64,000 nucleotides of DNA, from assembly GCF_905475345.1 (NCBI RefSeq), contig NC_066592.1, positions 5,091,001-5,155,000 of the forward strand, given 5' to 3'. The position numbers and the translations under genes were made by a program. The notes under the pieces are model-generated. The model saw only the letters and a program-made list of their open reading frames with translations. It searched no databases and was not told where the DNA came from. Below are positions 1 to 12,848 of the stretch, piece by piece (the stretch's first letter is position 1; each line of letters starts with the position of its first letter). The DNA is from Vespula vulgaris (Eukaryota > Arthropoda > Insecta > Hymenoptera > Vespidae).

Positions 1-1307
1 ATAAATAACTTGTAAAAAATTATAATAAATTATGGTTCCAATTGTTTATTATCGATATAATATAGATATATTATGATAGATTACAAAAATAAATACCACA
101 GAAGTATGCATATTAGTATTAAAAAAATAAAAAAAAATACATATATATACTATATAAGTTTGCACAATTTAAAAATATTATAATATTACTTCGTGCTTTT
201 ATTTTTGCTGAGTTGTCACAAGTAAATATTCCATAAATGTTTAAAGTCCACGAATGTCGGCATGGCACTATTCACCGACAATTACCTGATAGAGAAGCTG
301 CGATTAATAAACAAATTATGTAATTATTTATTCAAATAATGTAGAAATTATTAGTTTTTTATTACGTTTTATCAATTAAACTATTTTTATAAAAAGAATA
401 GAATTTATTATTCTTTTTAAAAATGATTACACTAACTCACCATGTAAGTTCACACTGCACGAAGTTTTAGTATTATTTGTAAATCAAACTTGTGTTCTTT
501 TTTATTATAATAAACAATGTGGTTATATTATCAAGATTTAAATTTACTAAACGAAATATTTATCAATTATACGACATTCACACATATAATACGAAACACA
601 GATCTCAGTCTTCATAGTTCTTACTACCTCTTTATAAACATTGCTATCAGAAATCTACCAGTCCTGTTCTGTTTTGGAAAACGTACCATACCTAATATTT
701 TTGACTCGGATAGTAGATATACACACATACACACAGCACACCAAATATACACACACATATATATTGTATCTACATAGTCTTCGAAATTAACTTTTATTTG
801 TATATACTCTAATTGTATTAGATTGAAATTTGATTATGTCGCAAGAATATTACTTAGATTGATATTTATTCTTTCACTATAAAAATTATAACGAAGGAAC
901 ATTTTTCAAAAATTGAAATATTTAATTTTTAAACATATAAAAAACATTTAACATTTACTAAAACATTTTTACATACAAATAGTGATTAAATATCAAACGT
1001 ACTCACTTTGTTATTTATAACATTTAATATATATACAAATTTTCGACTAGTAATTAGTTAATAAATCTACAAAAATGACAAGCAGCGCCACTTGAACGTT
1101 ATAATTATTCCGTAGTTAAAATTTTGACAGTTTCTAATTAAATCGTAAAGAACATATTAATGTTAATAATTTTTATCTAAATACATAGATTTATGTACAC
1201 AAGTATAGAAATTGTAATTTCTTTCGTTGTATTTAAAATTTATATATTTATTTTATATCATATATTTTGATATAATAACAAAATATTCTTGTTATAAATG
1301 TAAAAAT
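1..1307. other. Intergenic, AT-rich, no supported gene
   Basis: This stretch is strongly AT-rich, with many stops in all frames. The only contrast is a GC-richer island near 230-300. It holds a 28-codon ORF on + (ATG at 238, directly preceded by an in-frame stop) and a short inverted repeat, TGTCGG/CCGACA. A longer ORF at 517-777 has low-complexity composition with CA/TA repeats near 720-765 and shows no family resemblance. I assign no gene here. Confidence 0.6.
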
Positions 1308-1698
1308 ATGTCGGCAGGCGAAGTTATGAAAGAAGAACCTCAATTTATATTTCATACATATGCTTTATGCAAAGTAAAATTTAAAAAAAAAAAAAATTGT
1401 GTACCTTAAAGTTTTTTCATTTTTAATACGTTTGCAGTTTACGGATATGCCAGATGAAATAAAACAAGAGGCTATGGAAACATGTTCTACTGCCGCGGAA
1501 AAATATGCTGAGGACTATGAACAAGCGGCACGCATGATTAAAGAAAGTTTGGACAAAAGATTTGGCATGCCTTTTCAAGTCATTGTTGGAGAATCTTACG
1601 CTTGTGCTATAACACATCAAGAAAATACTTTATTATATATGTTCACGGGTGGGAATATTGCTATTCTTGTTTGGAGAACGGTTAGCCAATATAAATAA
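1308..1698 (+). CDS. Dynein light chain 4-like protein, diverged paralog
   Basis: Two exons, 1308-1373 and 1438-1698, are separated by a 64-nt GT-AG intron. They encode about 108 residues, close to the usual 105 of axonemal dynein light chain 4 (DNAL4). The core follows the DLC fold: DMPDEIKQEAMETC, then AEKYAEDYEQAARMIKESLDKRFG, QVIVGES and a C-terminal LLYMFTGGNIAILVW. The more typical copy on the opposite strand (3013-3548) has the same intron position and phase. So this is a DNA-level duplicate, not a retrocopy. It departs from the canonical sequence where the family has GEGFGFEIT and carries a longer tail (RTVSQYK). DNAL4-type light chains bind dynein intermediate chains or cargo at a dimer groove. 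A testis or ciliary role is a guess. The ORF is intact, so I see no sign of a pseudogene. Confidence 0.85.
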
Positions 1699-3012
1699 AA
1701 TGATTTTTTGTTAAAGTTGTTCGTCATCTCTGTTTTATAATAGTTTTTGTCAACCACGATTAGAGAGGTAATTCTTGAACGATTTTGATAAAGATTTCAT
1801 TTTAAAGATAAATGTTCTACAACTAAAAAAAAAAATTTTTTTTTTTTTTTTTTTTTTTTGAAATAATATCAAAAATGTTTTTTCGAGAATAGTTTATATA
1901 TAAAAATAAAACTAAAAAATTGGAGAAAAACATCCTTTCTTTCAAGCAGCCTTCGTTTTCGACATTTCTCAAGATAAAAAAAGTTTTATATAGTGGCGCC
2001 GTTTGAAGTTTGCGGCAAAAGAAAAGAAGCTCTTACCCCACTACTGATTTTCATATAAATGCTAGAGTGAGTTTGGTTAGTTTCGTAAAGTACACGATTG
2101 GTTACTCGTCTGACTGTAGACCGATGTTCTCATTTTCTTTGGAAAGGTTCAAACGCAAGGAAACGTGTTTTACTATATTTACACGGAGAAGCTACGGTAA
2201 TTTATTTTTATTTTGATAAGATTTCGACTGATGATTCTATAATAGAAATAAACAAATACGTATTTAGTCGTTCATATTAATGGATCTTAGAAATAAATTT
2301 CATAATTATTTAAACGATGTGTGTAATGTATACGAAGTACATAGAACTAATATTTAAATAGTAGTATATATTTATTTAAACATTACATAGCTAGTAACAC
2401 GCTTTAGATGAAAAATAACTTCCATTTAATATCTGAACATAGTTAAATTATGACTTCCGAGTCGTAGATTACATTTAATATCAACAAAAACAATCGAACG
2501 AAACAGTGTTCCTTATTGTTTATATTTTGTTTCTATCGTTGAAGTCGCATACCCTACGAGCGAAAGGTAATAAACATAATTTTATATTTTGGATTTTGTA
2601 AACACTTTTAATTACACATAAATATATTTGTATCATATATAATGTAGAAACATTATAGATATTTCTTAATAATTATATACACAGGAAACCAATTACAATT
2701 TTAACTACAGTTTTATATATATATATACGTAAATATAAATCGTAAGTATTATATGATAACGTTATACTTTCATTGTATTTTTATTTTTGTAAATCTGTTA
2801 TATCAAACAATAAATTGATGTTCTTCAAAATACGTTGTATATATTGTATAGATCGGAATTTTATTGCATTTTTGGTAATGCATTTTGTAAACGTTAAATT
2901 GTATACAATTTTTAATATAAATAATATTAGCATTCATAAGATTCACAAATCATACATACACATTAAACACATATCAAGAAAAATGATTTCTCTGATTTCT
3001 GAATAAATTAAA
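1699..3012. other. Convergent intergenic region between two DNAL4 copies
   Basis: These are probably the 3' flanks of both light-chain genes. The stretch contains a poly-A/poly-T block at 1826-1859. At about 1990-2220 there is an unexplained GC-richer block with short open frames in several phases, none conserved-looking. A second small block near 2530-2567 ends in a donor-like AAAG|GTAATA. I see no protein or RNA family in it. Confidence 0.5.
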
Positions 3013-3548
3013 TTATGCAGATTTCCAAATACATATTGCTAAATTACCAGCGCAATACATATATAATAAATGTTTCAATTGATACGTTATCTCGAATCCA
3101 TAACCTTCTCCGACAACCGTATGCCAAGAAGCTCCAAATTTTTTATCCATCGTTTCTTTGATCATTCGAGAAACACTCTCATAATTATCGGCGTATTTTT
3201 CTGCAGCTGTCACGCATAGTTCCATTGCTTCTTGTTTCATCTCATCGGACATATCACATTTCTATAAACAAACGTATTTTAACATATTATAAACGTTTTC
3301 TGCATGTAATTAACATAGTACAAGAATTATAAAATAAAATAAAAAGATAGAAATTCTTAGAAAAACAATTATACAAATAAAAAACCTTGCCTGTGTACCA
3401 GGCAGAAGTTTGACTTATTGATCAAACGTCTCAAATTTCATTTCTCGTATAAATAGCGTATTTTACATATTGAACCATCATTACTCACTCTGCAGAGTGG
3501 ATAAGTGTGTAGAATTTTGACAACGTCGTCTTTTTTCACTTCTGTCAT
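3013..3548 (-). CDS. DNAL4: Dynein light chain 4 (DNAL4), canonical copy
   Basis: Exon 1 is 3489-3548 and exon 2 is 3013-3261 on the minus strand, joined phase 0 after LCR to give about 102 residues. The ATG at 3548 starts MTEVKKDDVVKILHTYPLC, the usual short N-terminal arm. The body DMSDEMKQEAMELC, RMIKETMDKKFGASWH, VVGEGYGFEIT and LLYMYCAGNLAICIWKS closely follows animal DNAL4. The protein is a small LC8-family subunit of axonemal or cytoplasmic dynein. Its start lies only 267 bp from the CIAO3 start on +, so the two genes probably share a divergent promoter. The downstream neighbour is its diverged paralog in opposite orientation. Confidence 0.95.
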
Positions 3549-3814
3549 TTTGAAAATTATTTAATACATTTAGAAACAACTCCACATAGAACGATACCCG
3601 ATTTGTTACGAAATAGAATGGTTGCCATTTATCAGGCGTACGCATGCTTGTAAATTGAGTAAGCATTGTAGGAGGGGGAAATTGTTTTGGTCCTATCATT
3701 TTACGTCTAAAACTTCCTTCGATTATCTGCTAACATATTAAGTTTTATAGATTAGCTGTTCATATTTTTATTAATGATTTGTAGAGAATTTATATAATAA
3801 TAAAATATTTGAAG

Positions 3815-5771
3815 ATGGCATCACGATTTAGTGGCACTTTACAAATTACAAATTTAGATGATTTCATAACTCCATCACAGGTAAACGTTTGATAAAAGAA
3901 AGAAAAATAAATATTTATTTTAATTTTAGTAATATCTTTATATAGTTAGAATTGAAATTGTTTAGAGAAAGAAAATTGTTCAATGTGAATTTTTGTAGGA
4001 ATGCATAAAGCCAGTTGAAATAAAAACATCTAAAAGCAAAACAGGTGCCAAAATAAAAATTGAAGAAGATGGAACTTATTATTCATTAAAAGAGGTATAA
4101 TTATTTTTAATATAAATATTTCATTATAATTATCTGTAATTGTTTATAAATGATAACCTTATGTATTTACTATACTTGATAACTTATAGGATAATATTCC
4201 AGAAAAATTGGAAAAAGTTGAAATTACGTTAGCAGATTGTTTAGCATGTAGTGGATGTATTACTTCTGCTGAAAGCGTATTAGTTTCGCAACAATGTCCT
4301 GAGGATCTTTTAAGAGTTTTTCAAGAAAAAGTAGAACAGCAACAGGTAAATAATGCTATAAATTGTAAAACTTTATAAAGCAATTAATAGATTGTAAATG
4401 TATTTTTAATGTCAATTTTTTTATTAGAATGAGAAAAATGGATGTTCAACATTTATAGTAGTAAGTTTGTCTATTCAACCAATATTATCTATGGCACAAC
4501 GTTATGAGTTAAAACCAGAACAAGCTTTACACAAGCTTGCTGGATACTTTTACAAGTTAGGAGCAGATATAGTTTTAGATATGAGTATTGCCGATGATTT
4601 TGCACTTCTAGAATCTGCAAAGGAGTTTGTTGAACGTTATAAAGTTACAAAAGAAGGCACTGAAAAACAATTACCAATGTTAGCATCTTCATGCCCAGGT
4701 ATACTTTTTTTTAAGCATTTTGACTTTTTTTCAAATATAATTTTTCTTGAAAGGTAAAATATTTTGCTTATAGGTTGGGTATGTTATGCTGAGAAGACTC
4801 ATGGTCATTTTATTTTACCATATATAAGTGTAACAAAATCACCACAACAAATTATGGGATCATTAGTTAAGTATCATTTAGCTGAAAATATGGGTCTTTC
4901 ACCAGAACAAGTATATCATGTTACTGTTATGCCCTGTTATGATAAAAAATTAGAAGCCTCTAGAGAAGATTTTTATAATCATCAAAAGAGTACCAGAGAT
5001 GTGGATTGTGTTATTACATCAAGTACGTCCTTTTTATATCATATATGCATAATAATTCTTGTTTATATCAAATTTATTTTTAGTTGAATTGGAGCAAATG
5101 CTGAATGAAAGTCATTTAACTTTGAATGATATAGAAGATGGAGAAATTAAGAAACCTTTTGGGTCATGCAGGGATAAAACAGATAATGATTTATGGAGTC
5201 ATAAAGGATCTGGATCTGGTGGTTATGCAGATTTTATTTTTCATTATGCTGCAAAGCATTTGTTTGATGAAAATGATATAACATTAGAATTTAAACATCT
5301 AAGAAATCCTGATTTCCAAGAAGCAATTTTAGAAAAAAATGGAAAAGTTTTATTAAGATTTGCAATAGCAAATGGATTTAGGAATATACAAAACCTTGTC
5401 CAAAAATTAAAAAGAGGAAAATGTCCTTATGATTATGTGGAAGTTATGGCATGTCCTTGTGGTAAGTTTTAATGTATAATTTGAATGTTTTATTCATTTA
5501 AGAAATGTTTTAATACATTTAAATATTAGGATGTTTAAATGGCGGTGCACAAATAAGGTCTCAAGATAATATTCAACCTCGAGAACTTGCATTAAAACTT
5601 GAAGCCATGTATCATGATCTATCAATAAGTATACCTGAAGAAAATCTAGCTGTACATAAATTATATAAAACATGGTTGGGTGGAGAAAATACAGATAAAG
5701 CTACAGCTTATCTTCATACACAATATCATGAAATAGAAAAAATGAATACAGCTCTTGCAATTAAGTGGTAA
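3815..5771 (+). CDS. CIAO3: Cytosolic iron-sulfur assembly component 3 (CIAO3/NARFL)
   Basis: Seven exons (3815-3880, 3999-4094, 4190-4345, 4428-4698, 4774-5022, 5084-5461, 5530-5771) encode about 485 residues; the human protein has 476. CIAO3 is the [FeFe]-hydrogenase-like protein that links the early and late parts of the cytosolic Fe-S assembly pathway and helps load clusters on client enzymes. The N-terminal [4Fe-4S] ligands are visible: one Cys at residue 24, then CLACSGC with Cys 71, 74 and 77. The hydrogenase-like domain shows SSCPGWVCYAEK, VMPCYDKK and CPCGCLNGG, the family H-cluster-type cysteines. The chain ends in Trp (AIKW), a known conserved C-terminal feature of Nar1/IOP1. All junctions use GT-AG and the phases agree. 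It faces DNAL4 head to head. Confidence 0.97.
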
Positions 5772-7338
5772 TGTATATTATTGCAAAAAAAAAAAATGTA
5801 TGTATATATGTATATGTAACTGTTACTTTCACTAATACATGTACTGAAATATCATATATTCTCTTTTTTGCTTTCATTTAATATATAATAATAGATAATT
5901 ACAATAATAAAATACATATGTAATGATTTAAATTAAAAAATGTATACACAAAGATATAAGAGAGTGAAAATATTATTTGATACAATAATATTATACTCTT
6001 TGTTAAATATTATGTTATTGTGTTATATACTAACCAATTAACAAATTAAACGCATTTTATTTTTAGAACTTGACAATGATTTAATAAATATATAGAACAT
6101 ATTTTAATATATAAAATAATTAATTTTCTTATTAACTAAAGATTTATTACAGCATTGTATATATACAAAAAGTTGCAGATATATGACTGTTTATTGAATT
6201 TACATAATAGTAAAATCACACTTTTTGAAGTGGACAGATTGTCTTCATTAAACACATTTCATTTCATAATATTATATACATTTATAAGTTAATAATAATT
6301 ATATTATTTCAATTATATATAATCATAACATATGTAAATATACAATAATTATTAATAACTTATTATAATTATATATTTATTTGAGGCCATACTTTTATCT
6401 AGATAAAATATTTAAAAAAATGAAATATTAAATATCGTAATTTAATAACATAAATAACATTTAATTAATTCACAACTAAGGTTTTATTAACATTTTAAAA
6501 ACTGTCCCTTTTTTTAAGCAATTTATATATATTTATATTTTTATATCAGTTGAGATAGTTATTTTGGTCTTTTTTACATACAATTGTCATACATTACTTT
6601 TTATCAAACATTAATTTCCATGTAAAATAAACTATAGTAAATGCAATTCAGTTATCTTGGCATCTGTAGAATAATTTTTTGTTATAGTTATGAAAGGATT
6701 AACTAATGCTGAAATTTTATTCTATGCTATTATTTCAGTTACATGAAGACAATTTTTAACCCATAAAATCTTTCAATTATCTTAGAACATAGAAAAAAAT
6801 TTATTTGTATAAATGTGCAAAATTAAAAACAATACACACAGTGTTAGCTAATAATATATATATAATATAAATAATAATATAAATATCAAATATTCATTTT
6901 AGCATATACGACAACAAATGATAAATAAATAACCTTTCATCAATAACAAAAATTCTCTAATGCATCTTTGGAAAAATATAGTACTTTTTATATATAATCA
7001 TAATTTAAGAGCAGCATAAATTACAAATTTTTAGCACAAATAGTTCTTTTGAACTTTTATCAAGTGCATCACGTACAAGCTTTAATAATACTCAGTGTGT
7101 TATTAATTAGAAATTCAAATTATATGTCCAACAATTTCAGTGTATTAAGATATTTGTGTAAATAGAGTCAGAACTACTACCTTGTAGAGTTCTGTGCAAA
7201 ACATTTATTAACTCTAACTATTTTTTCTTCTGATAAGTCTCCTTATAGTTCGAAAAATCCATTGATCATTTGCCTTAATTCCATCCTTCATAAATTATAT
7301 TCCATAATAATATCACATTTTTTAATGTTGAGTAAAAA
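5772..7338. other. Convergent 3' flanks of CIAO3 and the Josephin gene
   Basis: This extremely AT-rich stretch of about 1.6 kb has only short, stop-laden frames. It lies between two convergent genes and probably holds both 3' UTRs. Several AATAAA-like hexamers occur on each strand. No further gene is supported. Confidence 0.6.
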
Positions 7339-8332
7339 TTATCTAGTATTTTTATTACATATTAATTCTTCATTTTCATTCATTTCTTTAGATTCTGATT
7401 TTTTTAAATCTATATCTGATGGATAACCATCTTCAATATACCTGATTGAATCATGATCAGTATTATTATCTTCTTTAATTTCATATGGCTCCATTAACCA
7501 TCCTTGATTACTATCTATTTCTTTAGAGACAACAAGAAATAATTCCTTTTCCTTACTGTCTATTTGGTCCTTTAGATATATAAGTAATTCATTATCCTGT
7601 ATACAATAATAATATTTCATAATTAACAAAAATATAAAAATATGATCTCTCATTCATTTCTTATCATTTTATATTTTATAGAAGCAAATGTAATTCCTAA
7701 AACTCACTTTTCCTATAAGTTGTGGTGTATCTAACTTTGAATCTAAATTATAAAAGGCACCATGAATTTTTTTCAAGGCAATCCAGTGGCGCCTTTTCAA
7801 TGGGAGTAACACAAAACCCAATTTATATTCTGTTGGAACATTTAATATAAAACCTTCAATTTTGTCAAGGCAAAGACACTTTGGATCCCTGTAAATGTAT
7901 ATGACATATAGAATTGTTAACATTGTTAATAATATTAATAAGATTTTGAAAGAGTAAAAGATATTAAGTAAAGACTATTGCAATCAATATTTACTTGCGT
8001 TTATCAAACCAAACTGCTTCACGGCCTCTTCGTTGTAATGCAGCCATAATAACATTAATGTCGTAATTTCCAAGTCCTAGTAAAGATTTGTGAGGATTAA
8101 TCCACATTGCAGGACTTAAGCTATAGCAAATTTGATCTAATTCTTGCTTATTAAAACCCCTTTCTTGAAATAAATTATTTAATGCATGTAGAGCACAAAG
8201 CTCTTTTACCTATAATCGAAAGTAATTAATAATATTACTAAATAATTATTTCTAATGTTGTGCCAAAAATATATTTACTTGTCTTTCATGATAAATAGAT
8301 CCAGTCATATCACTTCCTGTATTTGCCACCAT
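7339..8332 (-). CDS. JOSD: Josephin-domain deubiquitinase (JOSD1/2-like)
   Basis: Four minus-strand exons (8279-8332, 7995-8209, 7708-7888, 7339-7596) encode about 235 residues, somewhat longer than human JOSD1 (202) or JOSD2 (188). The Josephin fold is a cysteine protease that cleaves ubiquitin chains. The catalytic Cys is residue 23 in KELCALHALNNLFQ, the His is residue 124 in RRHWIAL, and the third residue is Asp139 in FYNLDSKL, as in JOSD1/2. The last exon adds an acidic tail (DNNTDHD, KKSESKEMNENEE) that I do not recognise and that accounts for the extra length. The start is the first ATG, with the exon 1 donor directly after the 18th codon. I cannot tell JOSD1 from JOSD2; insects usually have one such gene. 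Confidence 0.93.
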
Positions 8333-10076
8333 CGTAACTACATAATTCCGTTGATATACCACGAGGAAATTTTATTAAGTCTTATAATATAAATGAAAAA
8401 TTAATCAATTGAATACCACCGATGGATTATTTATTTATAACCTCTGTACATTTGACAGTTCTGTAAAGTATTTACGTATATAGTAGAATATTATACTTCG
8501 TTTATTTTCATTGGGTATCTTTTAAATAGTGATATATATAATTCGGATCGCGTAATATTGTGATAATATTCTTTCCTGATTGGGTAACTTCGTTGACGTG
8601 AAAGAACGATCCAATCTTTTTTGTTATATAATTTCATCTCACTCTCATGACAATAATCGTAAAATATATAATGTAATTACGTACTTTTTATATTTCAAGT
8701 AATATAAATTTATTGATATTTTTTCTTTATTATAAGATTAAGATAATTAAAAATTTTTTATTAATAAAAAATAAAAATAGGGAAAACACATTTGGTACAT
8801 TGATGTGCATTGAAAACGCTCCTTTATGTTGAATTGTAAAATGTCGTACACTAGAAAGTTTATACGATCCTAAACGATTTAATGATTCGAATCATTGCTA
8901 TTTACAAACAGAACACCTATTAGGAATTGTGTATTTATTACAAGAATAATAAATAGAATCTACAATTACCTTTGGAAAAATAGTGGTTTGTTGACCCTCG
9001 TGTTAACGCAAATAATCATAGAAAGGCGCTGATTTTTACTTTAATATTGTGCATCTGAAATTTAAAGTGTAGTATCACGCAATCATTGACAACTCATTTC
9101 GTAATTTTGCAAGTGTCAACATGTCAGTTTCCTTCGGTTTCTTCTAACTCCACATTTAAAATGAACTAGTGTAGGTATTTAATGTTATTTGTAATGTATA
9201 AACATTATCCAATTAAATTCAAGTTAATATCAATTACAAACATATATTTCAATTACTGATATGTGACTATTAATACATGAAGTTCCATTGTCGAACCTAC
9301 AATATGTTCTCATTCATATGTTTCATCAGTCAATTATTGTAAAATTATATTGCAAATATTTTCACTAATTATAATCAGATCAAATAATTTTACATTTACA
9401 TAAAATAAATGTTCAAATATAAAATGATTGAAAATTATTCAAACATTAGAAAAATGTAACTTTTTATAATATAAGATGTAGAAAAAATTATTAAAATTAT
9501 TTGCACAAAGTAATGTTATATATACAAATTTTATAACAATATTAATAGTTATTAAAGTTAGGTTTTTTATTATTAGACAATTAAATTATAATTTTGCACA
9601 AAAAGCTGTATCTATTCTAAAATTATTATGAAAGTTATTTTAAACATTAATATTTATTTATTAATTTGCACAGGTACAAGTTGAAGAAAAATAACAATTG
9701 GATTTATCTTACTGATAAAAATTTTTAATGTGAAATGAAATATCCTGATTAAAAAAAGATCAGTTACTTTGTATTGAAAAAATATTTCAATATATTTTTA
9801 ATTTCTTGAAAATTTTAAGTATAATACGTTTAAAAAGCAATACAATGTTATATAACTGATATATATCAAGTGTTGATACAATCAACAATTTTTGTGTGCA
9901 TCAGTTATGCATAGATCTAAGTTAATAATCTATAGAAGAAGATTTGGATTTAAATATTGGAAAATGATTGATATATATATGTGTACATAAAATAATTTCT
10001 AAACTAAATATATCTAAATCAATAGATACAAAATCAATTTATTACTAATTCATAGCAAATCGATCATTCCTAAAAT
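8333..10076. other. Divergent intergenic region (Josephin gene / GTPBP1)
   Basis: This is about 1.7 kb of mainly AT-rich DNA between two divergent starts. A slightly GC-richer patch at 8560-8650 includes TTGACGTGA, which resembles a CRE/ATF half site, and probably belongs to the promoter. Another patch at 8980-9160 has no coding look. Untranslated first exons of either gene could lie here, but I cannot place them. Confidence 0.5.
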
Positions 10077-12848
10077 ATGTCAGGTACTGCTTCAATTATA
10101 ACGTCTACTCTTGCACAACCTTCGGAGAAGGAACATGCATCTACAACTATGATAGATTATTCAAGTATCAGAGGAAAGGTATATCATTTAGATTTTATAA
10201 ATTTTATAGCTAGCCAATATGAACTTTTTTAGAAATAAATTGTTTTAAATTATAGAATGTATTAGTTAGTCCATCAGAGGATCAATATGAGCTACTGCTT
10301 AAAAGACTAAAAGAAAGAATTCATGATGGTGGAAGTGAAACAATATTTGACATTGGTATTGCAGAAGGTATCTATGATATATTTATTTTATCTATCAAGC
10401 TATAAAAATAAAAAGTTAAATCATTAACACATTGACATACATTACATCAATATTTCATCATGCTTGTAGATGGTTCAGAGGATGGATTAAAAGAAGATGA
10501 ATATGAAGCATCAGTAGCTACTTTGCAATCACTTGCTGCTACATTAGAAGCTGATTGTGTACTTTTACGTCAAAGTAAAGTAGATCATGGTTTAACAGGA
10601 CAATATCTAGTACGAAGACGACTGGATCAGCAAGACTTTTTAGAAATTAGGTGTTTAAAATATTAATTTTAAATTTCTAAATATTAACTTATTAAAAAAA
10701 AATTAATTTTATTGTAAAATTTAATGAAATGCTATTAAAAATTCTAAAAATATGTTCAATGAAATTTTGTAGAGTTGCTGTTGTTGGCAATGTGGATGCA
10801 GGAAAATCTACACTTTTAGGAGTATTAACACATGGGGAATTAGACAATGGAAGAGGTTTAGCGCGGCAGAAATTATTTCGTCATAAACATGAAGCTGAGA
10901 CAGGACGGACCAGCTCTGTTGGAAATGATATACTCGGATTTGATAGTGTTGGTATGTATCAAAATTAATTTTTTTATCATTTGTTATAATTATGTGGCAA
11001 TGTATTTATATTTCAGGAAATGTTGTTAATAAGCCAGAACATGGTTCTTTAGATTGGGTAAAAATTTGTGAGAAATCATCAAAAGTTATAACGTTTATTG
11101 ATCTTGCTGGACATGAACGGTATCTCAAAACAACTGTGTTTGGAATGACTGGACATGCTCCAGATTTTGGTAAGCTATATTAGTATAATTAGTTCAATGT
11201 TTTCTTATTAAAACTCTTTTGTATTTAAGGTATGTTGATGGTTGGAGCAAATGCTGGTATTGTTGGAATGACTAAAGAACATTTAGGATTGGCTTTGGCT
11301 CTTTCAGTACCTGTATTTGTAGTAGTTACAAAAATTGATATGTGTCCACCAAATGTATTACAAGAAAATTTAAAATTGCTTATAAAAATACTGAAATCAC
11401 CTGGCTGTAGAAAAGTTCCAGTCATAGTAAAAACTCCAGATGATGTTGTTGTTAGTGCAACTAATTTTGTATCAGAACGGTTAGTTCATTTAATATAAGT
11501 TACAGAAACCTATAGAAATACATTATTTTTATATGTTTACATCTTAATTTGTATTAAAGAAACTAAGAAACAATATTTTTATTTTTTTTATAATACAGAT
11601 TATGTCCTATTTTCCAAGTATCTAATGTGAGTGGAGAAAATTTAGATCTTCTTAAAATGTTTCTAAATCTTTTGACTGCTAGAATAACTAGTCATGATGA
11701 TGAACCAGCAGAATTTCAAATTGATGATACTTATTCTGTACCAGTGAGTACCAAAGAGTATTAAAAATAATTTCTCTTATTATTCTTAAAAAATTCGAAA
11801 TATCTTTAAATAATATTAATTTAATACACATTTACTTTCTTTTAATACAACTTCTGTAATTCTTAGGGTGTTGGTACTGTAGTATCAGGTACAACTTTGA
11901 AAGGTGTAATAAAATTAAATGATACTTTATTATTGGGGCCTGATCCTTTAGGACATTTCATACCTATTACTGTAAAAAGTATCCACAGAAAAAGAATGCC
12001 AGTTCGTGAAGTAAGAGGAGGTCAAACAGCAAGTTTTGCTTTGAAAAAGATAAAAAGATCACAAATTAGAAAAGGCATGGTGATGGTTGCACCAGCTTTA
12101 AATCCACAAGCTTGTTGGGAATTTGAAGGTGAAATCTTGGTATTACATCATCCTACAACAATCAGTTCTCGATATCAAGCAATGGGTAAATTATTAACAT
12201 TTGTTTTATTTTTATATTACTTTCATAATATTCATGACAGGAATAGCTATTTATCTTACATTCATAAAGTTGTGTCAATATTTCTTATTTCATTACATGT
12301 TATAGTTCACTGTGGCAGTATAAGACAAACTGCTTCTATTATCTCAATGTCTCAAGATTGTTTAAGAACAGGAGATAAAGCATTAGTACACTTCAGATTT
12401 ATAAAACATCCTGAATATATAAAACGTGGTCAACGAATAGTGTTCAGAGAAGGTCGTACTAAGGCAGTAGGAAATGTATCAAACCTTATTCCTCATTCTA
12501 ACACTATGAATACACAAATATTCAGAATGAACAAACCAAATAAGTCACAAGGCAGATTGAATAATTCTTCTCTTAATCAAGTAAGATTACGACTGCAAAA
12601 GCAGAAATAAATATTGGAATATAACATTTATGGTCATTTTTTTTATTAAAAATTTTTGCTTTTAGCCACAAGAATTAAATGAAACGAGTTCAGCATTTGA
12701 ATATCAGAATGCAAAACAAGAAAATATGCCACAAAAATCTGGCACAACACAAAATAAAAAAGGTAGAGGTCGAAGAGGTAGATCTCATAATCTTATCAAT
12801 GCTAGTATACAACCTCTGTCAGAGCAAAACCCTCCCACAAAAATATAA
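10077..12848 (+). CDS. GTPBP1: GTP-binding protein 1 (GTPBP1), translational GTPase
   Basis: Ten exons (10077-10178, 10256-10367, 10470-10650, 10773-10951, 11017-11169, 11230-11479, 11599-11743, 11867-12185, 12306-12580, 12666-12848) encode about 632 residues; human GTPBP1 has 669. It is an eEF1A-like GTPase linked to ribosome rescue, tRNA delivery and mRNA decay. The GTP-binding motifs are in order: G1 GNVDAGKST at about 137-145, G3 DLAGHE at 220-225, and G4 TKID at 276-279. Domain II follows (GVGTVVSGTTLKG), then domain III (GSIRQTASI to RFIKHPEYIKRGQRIVFREGRTKAVG). The C-terminal exon encodes a basic GRGRRGR stretch. Every splice junction keeps frame. The 120-nt intron at 12186-12305 has no stop in frame. 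GTPBP2 is the alternative family member, but the short N-terminus and acidic EDGLKEDEYEAS segment fit GTPBP1 better. Confidence 0.95.

Noticed and set aside
230..300. A minus-strand QVIVGE peptide resembling DNAL4, suggesting a third degraded copy
   Set aside because: Only six residues match, followed by a stop, and the flanking bases do not align with either DNAL4 copy. Chance is the better explanation.
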